DNA of 64,000 nucleotides from Euborellia annulipes (Eukaryota; Arthropoda; Insecta; Dermaptera; Anisolabididae), in assembly GCA_023213315.1 (NCBI GenBank), contig JAKCPI010000867.1, forward strand, positions 124,001-188,000. The letters run 5' to 3'. The notes under the pieces were generated by a model. That model saw only the letters and a program-made list of their open reading frames with translations, did no database searches and was not told where the DNA came from. Of the stretch, positions 1 through 13,300 are shown one piece after another (the stretch's first letter is position 1; each line of letters begins with the position of its first letter). Position numbers and translations under genes: made by a program.

Positions 1-1362
1 GAGTTTTTATTAAGTGTAGATAAAGAATATCAAGCTAAATCTAATTTGCTTCTAAATGAAGCTACAATTGGAGAGTTAATTCAAAGTGAAATAAACTTGG
101 AAAACCTATCGGTAAGTAAAATTAAAGAATCTAATGCGGTTGGGGCATTTATTACAAATGAGGCTTCCTTGACCGAGCAAGTAAATATTGAAGAAAATTA
201 TGATTCCCTTGAGAAAATGAAATATCAAACAAATATAGCCAAAGAAAAGTTCATTTCCCCACAAATTCTCATGACAGAGGAAACTATTTTACATCAAAAT
301 GTTGAAAATTTAAATTTGAAAAAAGATGAAAATTCTGTTAGAGCTGTAGAAAAAATATCTCCTTTTGAAAGTGTTATAAATCAAAAAATTGATTTTGAAG
401 AATCATGCTCAGCTTTAGAAATTAATTCAAAAGTAAATGCTTCTCAAGGAAAACAAATGCAAGATTTTAATTTACCTGTTTCAATATTTTCAGCTGATGT
501 TAATGAAGTTGTTGAGGATTTTAATATAAAAATTAAAGAAGAAGCCAAAGCCAATCCGGAAATTGATGCAAGACCAGTGGCAATTCTAGAAGAAAATAAT
601 TATGACCAAGAATTAGGAAATTTAAATTTAAAGGATTCAAAAAAGGAATGTCAAATTAAACCATCTCTTGATAGTTTGACTATCGCTCTTACAGAAATTC
701 CATTAATTGAAAATACTGCTGATGAACAAGAATTTTTCCACAAATCTAATTCATTTACAGCAATCCCAAATATTGAATTTAGAAATTTACCATTAACAGA
801 AGAAATAATTTTTCAGGAAAATTCAAATACATTTTCATCAATGGATGTACAAAAGACTAAAATAAAAGATTCCGAATTAATATTTGAACATCCTCTACAA
901 ACAAATGAAATCACTGATGAACAATATATTACTGATTTGGCTCTTAATCCTATGAATGAACCTATTCCCTCAACTTCCAAAATAGAATTGAATGAAGCCC
1001 CAATTTCACAATATACAGACACTTTTGACTCTTTAAAAGAAATAAAAGATAGTTTTTCGAAAAATGAAAAAATTATAGAAGAAAGTATAATAACCCAAGA
1101 GGTGGCAATAAAAGAGGAAATGCAATATGAAGAATCTTTTGGAGATTTTATCTCTCAAGCAAAAATTAAAGAATGTCAGGCCACAAAGAATTTATTCACA
1201 AATCAAATTGCTCAAACTAGTGAGATTGTAACAAGAGAAAATGTCGTCACATTTGAAAAAGAGAAGGCAAAATCACAACAAGGTATTAGTAAAATTTCTG
1301 AATATACATCTCCGATTATTGAAGAAATTTTGATCCAGCAAAATCTTGGAGATCTTGATTTA
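1..1362 (+). repeat. Degenerate acidic ~36-residue repeats (titin spring, proximal part in window)
   Basis: This is coding sequence of the giant exon. The protein recurrently shows an acidic helix-like motif ending in N-L-x-L (for example NLENL, VENLNL, LGNLNL), followed by K/E-rich sequence, then a P-F or A-F pair. The spacing is about 36 residues. Copies are strongly diverged, unlike the arrays that follow. I see no known globular domain. The spacing was estimated by eye. Confidence 0.5.
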
Positions 1363-4300
1363 GAGAAAATGGAAAATAAAAAAGAAGCAGTTCCTCAAGT
1401 TGAGGCATTTAATGAACTTGTAACAGAATTTTCTGAACCAGTTTATTCAATTAAGGAATTGGAAATATCACAAAAAATGTCTGATATAAAAGCGGATACA
1501 AAACTTATAATAAATGAGTCTATAATTTCAGTAGATAACCTTATTTTACAAGGAACGAGTGAAATAACAGAAGAAAAAATACCAGAAGAAAAACATGCTT
1601 CTAGAGATATTTTGATAAAAGAAGCTGTAAAGGTGGAAGAACAAATTCTTGGATCAAATTTAGAAAATTTAAAAGATAAAATTCCAGAAACTTCTAAAGC
1701 TTCAGTTGTTACAAAACCATTTGATGCCATGACTGTATCAATAAAAAATGAAGAAGAAAATCTTGGAAATCTTCAGGTAGAGAAAATGGAAAATAAAAAA
1801 GAAGCAGTTCCTCAAGTTGAGGCATTTAATGAACTTGTAACAGAATTTTCTGAACCAGTTTATTCAATTAAGGAATTGGAAATATCACAAAAAATGCCTG
1901 ATATAAAAGCGGATACAAAACTTATAATAAATGAGTCTATAATTTCAGTAGATAATCTTATTTTACAAGGAACGAGTGAAATAACAGAAGAAAAAATACC
2001 AGAAGAAAAACATGCTTCTAGAGATATTTTGATAAAAGAAGCTGTAAAGGTGGAAGAACAAATTCTTGGATCAAATTTAGAAAATTTAAAAGATAAAATT
2101 CCAGAAACTTCTAAAGCATCAGTAGTTACAAAACCATTTGATGCCATGACTGTATCAATAAAAAATGAAGAGGAAAATCTAGGAGATCTTGAGGTAGAGA
2201 AAATGGAAAATAAAAAAGAAGCAATTCCTCATGTAGAGCCATTTGGTGAACTTGTAACACAATTTTATGAAACAGATTACTCAATTAAAGAACTAGAAAT
2301 ACCACAAAAGATATCCGATGTAAAATTGAGCTCAAAACTTATTACAAATGAATCTTTAATTTCTGAAGATAACCTTATTTTGCAAGGAACTAGTGTAATA
2401 ACAGAAGAAAAAATGCCAGAGGAAAAATATGCGTTAAAAGATATTTTGATAAAAGAAGCTGTAAAAGTGGAAGAACAAATTCTTGGGTCAAATGTAGACA
2501 TTTTAAAAGATAAATTTCCAGAAACCTCTAAAGCATCAGTAGTTACAAAACCATTTGATGCCATGACTGTATCAATAAAAAATGAAGAGGAAAATCTAGG
2601 AGATCTTGAGGTAGATAAAATGGAAAATAAAAAAGAAGCGATTCCTCATGTAGAGCCATTTAATGAACTTGTAACAGAATTTTATGAACCAGATTATTCA
2701 ATTAAGGAACTAGAAATACCACAAAAGTTGTCCGATGTAAAATTGGACTCAAAACTTATTACAAATGAATCTTTAATTTCAGAAGATAATCTTATTTTAC
2801 AAGGAACTAGTGAAATAACAGAAGAAAAAATACCAAAGGAAAAGCATGCCTCTAAAGATATTTTGATAAAAGAAGCTGTAAAAGTGGAAGAACAAATTCT
2901 TGGGTCAAATGTAGACATTTTAAAAGATAAATTTCCAGAAACCTCTAAAGCATCAGTAGTTACAAAACCATTTGATGCCATGACTGTATCAATAAAAAAT
3001 GAAGAGGAAAATCTAGGAGATCTTGAGGTAGAGAAAATGGAAAATAAAAAAGAAGCGATTCCTCATGTAGAGCCATTTAGTGAACTTGTAACAGAATTTT
3101 ATGAACCAGATTATTCAATTAAGGAACTAGAAATACCACAAAAGTTGTCCGATGTAAAATTGGACTCAAAACTTATTACAAATGAATCTTTAATTTCAGA
3201 AGATAATCTTATTTTACAAGGAACTAGTGAAATAACAGAAGAAAAAATACCAAAGGAAAAGCATGCCTCTAAAGATATTTTGATAAAAGAAGCTGTAAAA
3301 GTGGAAGAACAAATTCTTGGATCAAATGTAGACATTTTAAAAGATAAATTTCCAGAAACCTCTAAAGCATCAGTAGTTACAAAACCATTTGATGCCATGA
3401 CTGTATCAATAAAAAATGAAGAGGAAAATCTAGGAGATCTTGAGGTAGAGAAAATGGAAAATAAAAAAGAAGCAGTTCCTAAGGTTGAGCCATTTAGTGA
3501 ACTTGTAACACAATTTTATGAACAAGATTACTCAATTAAGGAACTAGAAATACCACAAAAAATATCCGATGTTAAATTGGATTCAAAACTTATTACAAAT
3601 AAATCTTTAATTTCAGAAGATAATCTTATTTTACAAGGAATTAGTGAAATAGGCGAAGACAAAATAGCAGAGGAAAAATATGCTTCTGAAGAAATTTTGA
3701 TAAAAGAAGCCGTAAAGGTGGAAGAACAAATTCTTGGGTCAAATGTAGACATTTTAAAAGATAAATTTCCAGAAACATCTAAAGCATCAGTAGTTACAAA
3801 ACCATTTGATGCCATGACTGTATCAATAAAAAATGAAGAGGAATCTTATGAATATTTTGATAATAAAGAAGAAAAGAAAACTATATATGCTAAACCCAAC
3901 ATTGTTCCTTTAGATATGATAATTAACGAAGAATGTCTTATTGAAGAATCTTTAAAAGATTTTAATAAGCAAACATACTCTCAAGAACAAGCGAAATTAT
4001 GTATTACTGGAGAGCGACAAGCTGCTATTACAGAAGAATCATTAACAACATTAACACCAATCAATATAACTGATAAAAAATATTCTAAAAACGAAGCAGA
4101 AATTATTCAGGATATTCCATTTAATTCGGCAGATGTATTAGAAACTGTAATTTTAGAAAACGTAGGTAGACTGAAAGCAAAAGAGGTTGTTCAAAAACAG
4201 AGCAATATTGAGTTAGTAGTGAGTGAAGAAGTTAAAGTTTTAGAAGAAATAAATTTAGAAAATATTAAAGAATTAGATAATTTAGAAAGACCAGACAATA

Positions 4301-7300
4301 GGGCTAAAATTAGCATTTCGGAGCCGCGTGTATTAGCGATAAGTGATCAAATTCAGACATCCCTTCAAATAGAATCAGATGATAAAATTGAAAAGTTTAA
4401 TAAAAAACAAGCACATATAGAACACATTGATTTATTAAATAAACCCAAAATTAGTGAGGTAAGTGTGAAAGAGGAAGAACAATTAAATAAGCCACAAAAG
4501 CAATCAAGACAGCTCCTGGCACAAGATAAAAATATAAATGAACACACAACGCAGACTGAAACAATAAAACAGATCACAACAGAATTTGACACTCAAAAAG
4601 TACAAGACTCTACATCTTCAAACAATGAAGAAACACAAAGTATGGAAAACATAAACACACAGACAAAAGAAACACCACACAGTAAGGTCAAACCAGAGAA
4701 CACATTTGAAGACAGAATTGCAATTACTCACGATATCATTGACATTTCAGAGACCATCGAAGAGATTAAAACACCACAAACTCACCACACTGCCACACAA
4801 ATTATCGATCAACATCCAGTGGCACAGGTAACAGACATCGAGATACACGAAGGTGAGTATACTCACAAAAAAGTACAAAAAACACAAATGAAACAAGAAT
4901 TTATACAAGATACAGAAGTTATAAGTGAAGATGTGCCGGTAACAAGGCAGATAATAAATGAGGAAGAACCATTCAAAGAAACAAGTGAAATTATTACAGA
5001 GAAAATAGGAAATAAAAAAATAGTTAAAAGAATAGTAACAAGAAAACAAAAGAATCAAGAGGAAATAACAGAAGAAAGAACAGTAGAAGAAAAAGGGAAA
5101 GAACCAAAGGTTACAGTAACAAAAAAGCTTAGAGTTTTAAAACCAAAAGAAGAAACATATCCAGAACCTTTAGAAGAAAAGATAATAGATTTAATTTCAG
5201 AAGAAATTGTGCCAGTTGAAGCTAAAGTTTTAGACGATAAAAAACCAATAGAAGAAACAACTGAAGTTAATACTCAAGTAATAGGAAAAAAGAAGATTAT
5301 AAAGAAGATTATTAAACGAAGGCAGGGCAATACCGAAGAAAAGATTGAAGAAACAAAAGTAGAGGAACAAGGCAAGAAAGCAAAAATATCGGTTACGAAG
5401 AAATTGCGCAAATTTAAACCAAAAGAGGCTCTGACAGAACAATTGGAAGAGGAGGTACCTGAATTGATTTCAGAGGAAATTGTCCCTGTTACAGCTGAAA
5501 TTGTGGACGAAAAGAAGCCATTCCAAGAGGCAACAGAAGTGAAAACTCAAGTAATCGGCAAAAAGAAAATTATCAAGAAGATCATCAAACGTAGACAAGG
5601 CGATACGGAAGAAAAGATTGAAGAGACCAAGGTTGAAGAAGAGGGCAAGAAACCAGAAGTATCGGTTACGAAGAAATTGCGCAAATTTAAACCAAAAGAG
5701 GCTCTCACAGAACAATTGGAAGAGGAGGTACCTGAATTGATTTCCGAAGAAATTGTGCCTGTTACAGCTGAAATTGTGGACGAAAAGAAGCCATTCCAAG
5801 AGGCAACAGAAGTGAAAACTCAAGTTATCGGCAAAAAGAAAATTATCAAGAAGATCATCAAACGTAGACAAGGCGATACAGAAGAAAAGATTGAAGAGAC
5901 CAAGGTTGAAGAAGAGGGCAAGAAACCAGAAGTATCGGTTACGAAGAAATTGCGCAAATTTAAACCAAAAGAGGCTCTCACAGAACAATTGGAAGAGGAG
6001 GTACCTGAATTGATTTCCGAAGAAATTGTGCCTGTTACAGCTGAAATTGTGGACGAAAAGGAGCCATTCCAAGAGGCAACAGAAGTGAAAACTCAAGTTA
6101 TCGGCAAAAAGAAAATTATCAAGAAGATCATCAAACGTAGACAAGGCGATACAGAAGAAAAGATTGAAGAGACCAAGGTTGAAGAAGAGGGCAAGAAACC
6201 AGAAGTATCGGTTACGAAGAAATTGCGCAAATTTAAACCAAAAGAGGCTCTCACAGAACAATTGGAAGAGGAGGTACCTGAATTGATTTCCGAAGAAATT
6301 GTGCCTGTTACAGCTGAAATTGTGGACGAAAAGAAGCCATTCCATGAGGCCACAGAAGTTAAAACTCAAGTTATCGGAAAAAGAAAATTATCAAGAAGAT
6401 CATCAAACGTAGACAGGGCGATACAGAAGAAAAGATTGAAGAGACCAAAGTTGAAGAAGAGGGCAAGAAACCAGAAGTATCCGTTACGAAGAAATTGCGA
6501 AAATTTAAACCAAAAGAGGCTGTAACAGAACAATTGGAAGAGGAGGTACCTGAATTGATTTCCGAAGAAATTGTACCTGTTACAGCTGAAATTGTGGACG
6601 AAAAGAAGCCATTCCAAGAGGCAACAGAAGTGAAAACTCAAGTTATAGGCAAAAAGAAAATTATCAAGAAGATCATCAAACGTAGACAAGGCGATACGGA
6701 AGAAAAGATTGAAGAGACCAAGGTTGAAGAAGAGGGCAAGAAACCAGAAGTATCGGTTACGAAGAAATTGCGCAAATTTAAACCAAAAGAAGCTCTCACA
6801 GAACAATTGGAAGAGGAGGTACCTGAATTGATTTCCGAAGAAATTGTGCCTGTTACAGCTGAAATTGTGGACGAAAAGAAGGCATTCCAAGAGGCAACAG
6901 AAGTGAAAACTCAGGTTATCGGCAAAAAGAAAATTATCAAGAAGGTCATCAAACGTAGACAGGGCGATACAGAAGAAAAGATTGAAGAGACCAAAGTTGA
7001 AGAAGAGGGCAAGAAACCAGAAGTATCCGTTACAAAGAAATTGCGAAAATTTAAACCAAAAGAGGCTCTCACAGAACAATTGGAAGAGGAGGTACCTGAA
7101 TTGATTTCCGAAGAAATTGTGCCTGTTACAGCTGAAATTGTGGACGAAAAGAACCCATTCCAAGAGGCAACAGAAGTGAAAACTCAGGTAATCGGCAAAA
7201 AGAAAATTATCAAGAAGATCATCAAACGTAGACAAGGCGATACGGAAGAAAAGATTGAAGAGACCAAGGTTGAAGAAGAGGGCAAGAAACCAGAAGTATC

Positions 7301-10300
7301 GGTTACGAAGAAATTGCGCAAATTTAAACCAAAAGAGGCTCTCACAGAACAATTGGAAGAGGAGGTACCTGAATTGATTTCCGAAGAAATTGTGCCTGTT
7401 ACAGCTGAAATCGTGGACGAAAAGAAGCCATTCCAAGAGGCAACAGAAGTGAAAACTCAAGTTATCGGCAAAAAGAAAATTATCAAGAAGATCATCAAAC
7501 GTAGACAAGGCGATACAGAAGAAAAGATTGAAGAGACCAAGGTTGAAGAAGAGGGCAAGAAACCAGAAGTATCGGTTACGAAGAAATTGCGCAAATTTAA
7601 ACCAAAAGAGGCTCTCACAGAACAATTGGAAGAGGAGGTACCTGAATTGATTTCCGAAGAAATTGTGCCTGTTACAGCTGAAATTGTGGACGAAAAGAAG
7701 CCATTCCAAGAGGCAACAGAAGTGAAAACTCAAGTAATCGGCAAAAAGAAAATTATCAAGAAGATCATCAAACGTAGACAAGGCGATACAGAAGAAAAGA
7801 TTGAAGAGACCAAAGTTGAAGAAGAGGGCAAGAAACCAGAAGTATCCGTAACGAAGAAATTGCGAAAATTTAAACCAAAAGAGGCTCTGACAGAACAATT
7901 GGAAGAGGAGGTACCTGAATTGATTTCAGAGGAAATTGTACCTGTTACAGCTGAAATTGTGGACGAAAAGAAGCCATTCCAAGAAGCCACAGAAGTTAAA
8001 ACTCAAGTTATTGGAAAAAAGAAAATTATTAGAAAGGTCATAAAACGTAGACAAGGCGATACAGAAGAAAAGATTGAAGAGACCAAGGTTGAAGAAGAGG
8101 GCAAAAAACCAGAAGTATCAGTTACGAAGAAATTGCGAAAATTTAAACCAAAAGAGGCTCTGACAGAACAATTGGAAGAGGAGGTACCTGAATTGATTTC
8201 AGAGGAAATTGTACCTGTTACAGCTGAAATTGTAGACGAAAAGAAGCCATTCCAAGAAGCCACAGAAGTTAAAACTCAAGTTTTTGGAAAAAAGAAAATT
8301 ATTAGAAAGGTCATAAAACGTAGACAAGGCGATACAGAAGAAAAGATTGAAGAGACCAAGGTTGAAGAAGAGGGCAAGAAACCAGAAGTATCGGTTACGA
8401 AGAAATTGCGCAAATTTAAACCAAAAGAAGCTCTGACAGAACAATTGGAAGAGGAAGTACCTGAATTGATTTCCGAAGAAATTGTGCCTGTTACAGCTGA
8501 AATTGTGGACGAAAAGAAGCCATTCCAAGAGGCAACAGAAATGAAAACTCAAGTTATCGGTAAAAAGAAAATTATCAAGAAGATCATCAAACGACGACAG
8601 GGCGATACAGAGGAAAAGATTGAAGAGACCAAAGTTGAAGAAGCGGGCAAGAAACCAGAAGTATCCATTACGAAAAAATTACGAAAATTTAAACCAAAAG
8701 AGGCTGTGGCAGAACAATTGGAAGAGGAGGTACCTGATTTGATTTCTGAAGAAATTGTGCCTGTAACTGCTGAAATTGTGGACGAAAAGAAGCCATTCCA
8801 AGAGGCAACAGAAGTGAAAACTCAAGTTATCGGCAAAAAGAAAATTATTAAGAAGATCATCAAACGTAGACAAGGCGATAAAGAAGAAAAGATTGAGGAG
8901 ACCAAGGTTGAAGAAGAGGGCAAGAAACCAGAGGTATCCGTTACGAAGAAATTGCGCAAATTTAAACCACAAGAGGCTCTGACAGAACAATTGGAAGAGG
9001 AGGTACCTGAATTGATTTCCGAGGAAATTGTACCTGTTACAGCTCAAATTGTGGACGAAAAGAAGCCATTCCAAGAGGCAACAGAAGTGAAAACTCAAGT
9101 TATCGGCAAAAAGAAAATTATTAAGAAAATCATCAAACGTAGACAGGGCGATACAGAGGAAAAGATTGAAGAGACCAAAGTTGAAGAAGCGGGCAAGAAA
9201 CCAGAAGTATTCATTACGAAGAAATTAAGAAAATTTAAATCAAAAGAGGTTGTAACAGAACAATTGGAAGAGGAGGTACCTGATTTGATTTCTGAAGAAA
9301 TTGTGCCTGTAACTGCTGAAATAGTAGACGAAAAGAAGCCATTCCATGAGGCAACAGAAGTTAAAACTCAAGTTATCGGCAAAAAGAAAATTATCAAGAA
9401 AATCATCAAACGTAGACAGGGCGACACAGAAGAAAAGATTGAAGAGACCAAAGTTGAAGAAGAGGGCATGAAACCTAAAGTATCGGTTACGAAAAAATTA
9501 CGAAAATTTAAACCAAAAGAGGCTATAACAGAACAATTGGAAGAGGAGGTACCTGATTTGATTTCTGAAGAAATTGTGCCTGTAACTGCTGAAATAGTTG
9601 ACGAAAAGAAGCCATTCCAAGAGGCAACAGAAGTGAAAACTCAAGTTATCGGCAAAAAGAAAATTATCAAGAAGATCATTAAACGTAGACAAGGCGATAC
9701 AGAAGAAAAGATTGAAGAGACCAAGGTTGAAGAAGAGGGCAAGAAACCAGAAGTATCGGTTACGAAGAAATTGCGCAAATTTAAACCAAAAGAAGCTCTC
9801 ACAGAACAATTGGAAGAGGAGGTACCTGAATTGATTTCCGAAGAAATTGTGCCTGTTACAGCTGAAATTGTGGACGAAAAGAAGGCATTCCAAGAGGCAA
9901 CAGAAGTGAAAACTCAGGTTATCGGCAAAAAGAAAATTATCAAGAAGGTCATCAAACGTAGACAGGGCGATACAGAAGAAAAGATTGAAGAGACCAAAGT
10001 TGAAGAAGAGGGCAAGAAACCAGAAGTATCCGTTACAAAGAAATTGCGAAAATTTAAACCAAAAGAGGCTCTCACAGAACAATTGGAAGAGGAGGTACCT
10101 GAATTGATTTCCGAAGAAATTGTACCTGTTACAGCTGAAATTGTGGACGAAAAGAAGCCATTCCAAGAGGCAACAGAAGTGAAAACTCAAGTAATCGGCA
10201 AAAAGAAAATTATTAAGAAGATCATCAAACGTAGACAGGGCGATACGGAAGAAAAGATTGAGGAGACCAAGGTTGAAGAAGAGGGCAAGAAACCAGAGGT

Positions 10301-13300
10301 ATCCGTTACGAAGAAATTGCGAAAATTTAAACCAAAAGAGGCTCTGACGGAACAATTGGAAGAGGAGGTACCTGATTTGATTTCCGAAGAAATTGTGCCT
10401 GTTACGGCTGAAATTGTGGACGAAACGAAGCCATTCCATGAGGCCACAGAAGTTAAAACTCAAGTTATCGGAAAAAAGAAATTTATCAAGAAGATCATCA
10501 AACGTAGACAGGGCGATACAGAAGAAAAGATTGAAGAGACCAAAGTTGAAGAAGAGGGCAAGAAACCAGAAGTATCCGTTACAAAGAAATTGCGAAAATT
10601 TAAACCAAAAGAGGCTCTCACAGAACAATTGGAAGAGGAGGTACCTGAATTGATTTCCGAAGAAATTGTGCCTGTTACAGCTGAAATTGTGGACGAAAAG
10701 AAGCCATTCCAAGAGGCAACAGAAGTGAAAACTCAAGTAATCGGCAAAAAGAAAATTATCAAGAAGATCATCAAACGTAGACAAGGCGATACAGAAGAAA
10801 AGATTGAAGAGACCAAGGTTGAAGAAGAGGGCAAGAAACCAGAAGTATCGGTTACGAAGAAATTGCGTAAATTTAAACCAAAAGAGGCTCTCACAGAACA
10901 ATTGGAAGAGGAGGTACCTGAATTGATTTCCGAAGAAATTGTGCCTGTTACAGCTGAAATTGTGGACGAAAAGAAGCCATTCCAAGAGGCAACAGAGGTA
11001 AAAACTGAAGTAATCGGTAAAAAGAAAATTATTAAAAAAATAATTAAACGCAGACAGGGCGATACAGAGGAAAAGGTTGAAGAAACTAAAGTTTTAGAAG
11101 AAGGAAAGAAGCCAGAAGTGTCAGTTACAAAGAAAATACGAAAATTCAAACCAAAAGAACCCTCTCAACCTATTCCTGAAATATATGAAGAAACTCAAAT
11201 CGAACCGTTAATTGAAGAAAACATTGATGAAACTGACTTGATTCATCCAATACCAGCTCGTGAAATTATTGAAGATGTTCTAGATGAATCAAAGCCGATT
11301 ATTGAAACAAGCGAAACAAAAACTACTCATGTTAAAGGTAAAAAAATTGTAAAAAAAATTACAAAACGTCGTCAAGATAATAAGGAAGAAATTATTGAAG
11401 AGGTAAAAATTGAGGAAAAAGATAAAAAGCCAGAAGTAATTATTTCTAAAAAAATGAATATACTTGAACCAGATGAAACTATAACACAACTTGATATTTT
11501 TGAACAAGATAAACCAGTGGAACGATCTACCGAAACTATAACAGAATTTAAAGATAAAAAGAAAATTGTAAAGAAAATCATAATACGGAAACAAGGAAAT
11601 CAAGAAGAATTAACAGAAGTAACTACATTAGAAGAAGATGGAAAAAGACCGAAAATAACAACGACCAAAAAACTTCTGCATAAACCTAAAGAAGGTGGTC
11701 CTGTAATCGAAGAAATACTGGAAGAAAAGTCAGAAGAATTACCTGAAATCCCAAAAGAAGAAAAAAATAGATATAGAGGAAATATTAGAAGAAACGAAGC
11801 CTAAAAAATATAAAATTGAAAAGAAAGAATTTAAAGCAATTAAATTGGACATTGTAGAGGTAGATAAATTAGAAGAAAAGCCATTATTTGCTCAAATTAA
11901 ATTAAAAAAGCCTAAAGTTGTTGAAAAAGTCAAAAAGGAAACGTCATTTCCGAAGGTTCAACTGAAGAGTCGGATCACTCAGGTAGAGTATCCTCCAGAA
12001 ATGCAATATCCAAAAATAACAGAATTGGAACCAGACATTTTAGATAGTGGTATACTATCTCGAACGATGGAGGAAGCCAAGAAAATTGTAAAAAAGAAAA
12101 TCAAAAAGATAAAACTACCCGAAAAAGAAGAAGTCAAACTTGAAGAGGTTGCTTTTACAATTGAGGATATTAAGCAGGTAAAGGAGGAAAAAGATGAAGA
12201 AAAGAAAAAATATGAACGAGAACCTAAGAAACCTAAGGATGAAGAAGAAAAGCCAAGGAAACTTAGTATTGGCAAAGGGAAAATACCGGAAGAGGAAAAA
12301 CCTGAACCTGAGCAAATTAAATTAAAGAAAATACCTGAAAAACCTGTTCCAGAGGAAGAGCCAGAGAAAGCAAAACCGAAAAAAGAAGAACCATCTGAAG
12401 AAAAACCTAAGGATAAGAAAAAGAAGAAATCTGTTCAACTAGAACCATTGGAAATAAAAGATATTGAACGAGAGGAACCGGAGAAAGAAGAGTTAGAAAA
12501 GTTTGAGCCCGTTAAAGAAGACAAAGAAAAGCCTGAAGAAGAAAAGGTGCCTCGAAAGAAACCGTCCAAAAAAGTCAAAGAACCTGAGGTGGAACAAATT
12601 GAATTGAAGAAAGGTGTTCCCAAAAAACCTGAGCCCGAGGAAGAAAAGGACATTAAATTGAAATACAAGCAAGGCGAACCAGAGCCTGAAATTCCAGAAG
12701 AAATCAAATTAAAACCCTTTACTAAAGAAAAACCCAAAGAAGAGCCAGAGCCTGCTAAACTAACAATTGGAAAACCACAACCAGAAGAAACGCCTAGGGA
12801 AGAAGAAGAAATTGAACCTAAGCATTTTGAGCCTGAAAAATCACCTGAGAAAGAAAAGACCAAGAAGGAAAGTTAAGAAGATTAAACCAAAAGTACCGGA
12901 AGAAAAAGAAGAAGAAAAACCTGAATTAATTGAAGAAGTTCGAGATGAACCGGAAGAGGAAGAGATTAAAGAAAAGCCCTCGGAAGAAGAACCTAAACAA
13001 TTTGAACCTGAAAAATCACCTGAGAAAGAAAAGACCAAGAAGAAAGTTAAGAAGATTAAACCAAAAGTACCGGAAGAAAAGGAAGAAGAAAAACCTGAAT
13101 TAATTGAAGAAATTCCAGAAAACGTTAAAAAGCAAAAACTAATTAAGAAGAAAGAAACTAAAGTGAAGCCATTTGAAGAAGAGAAACCAAAATTACAAAA
13201 GATGAAATTAGAAGTTAAGGAATTTAAGCCTACCAAACTAAAAATTGAGCCAATATCAAAAGATGAAATTCCTCAATTTGCCCAAATTAAACTCAAAAAA

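Noticed and set aside
10393..10653. Alternative plus-strand frame giving an R/K/L-rich peptide
   Set aside because: It is a +1 reading of a repeat unit. The main frame continues intact through it.
5470..10985. Long minus-strand open frames (up to about 500 codons) rich in F, L, N and S across the 91-residue array
   Set aside because: They are antisense shadows: the repeat's E/K-rich codons read backwards as Phe/Leu/Ser with few stops, and they repeat with the same 273-bp period.
6369..12880. Pseudogenisation of the titin-like gene, or programmed frameshifting
   Set aside because: Everything after the three single-base changes (10+ kb of repeats and 28 exons with correct phase) is intact, and two changes lie in A homopolymers. 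Error is simpler, and no slippery site plus structure was noted.
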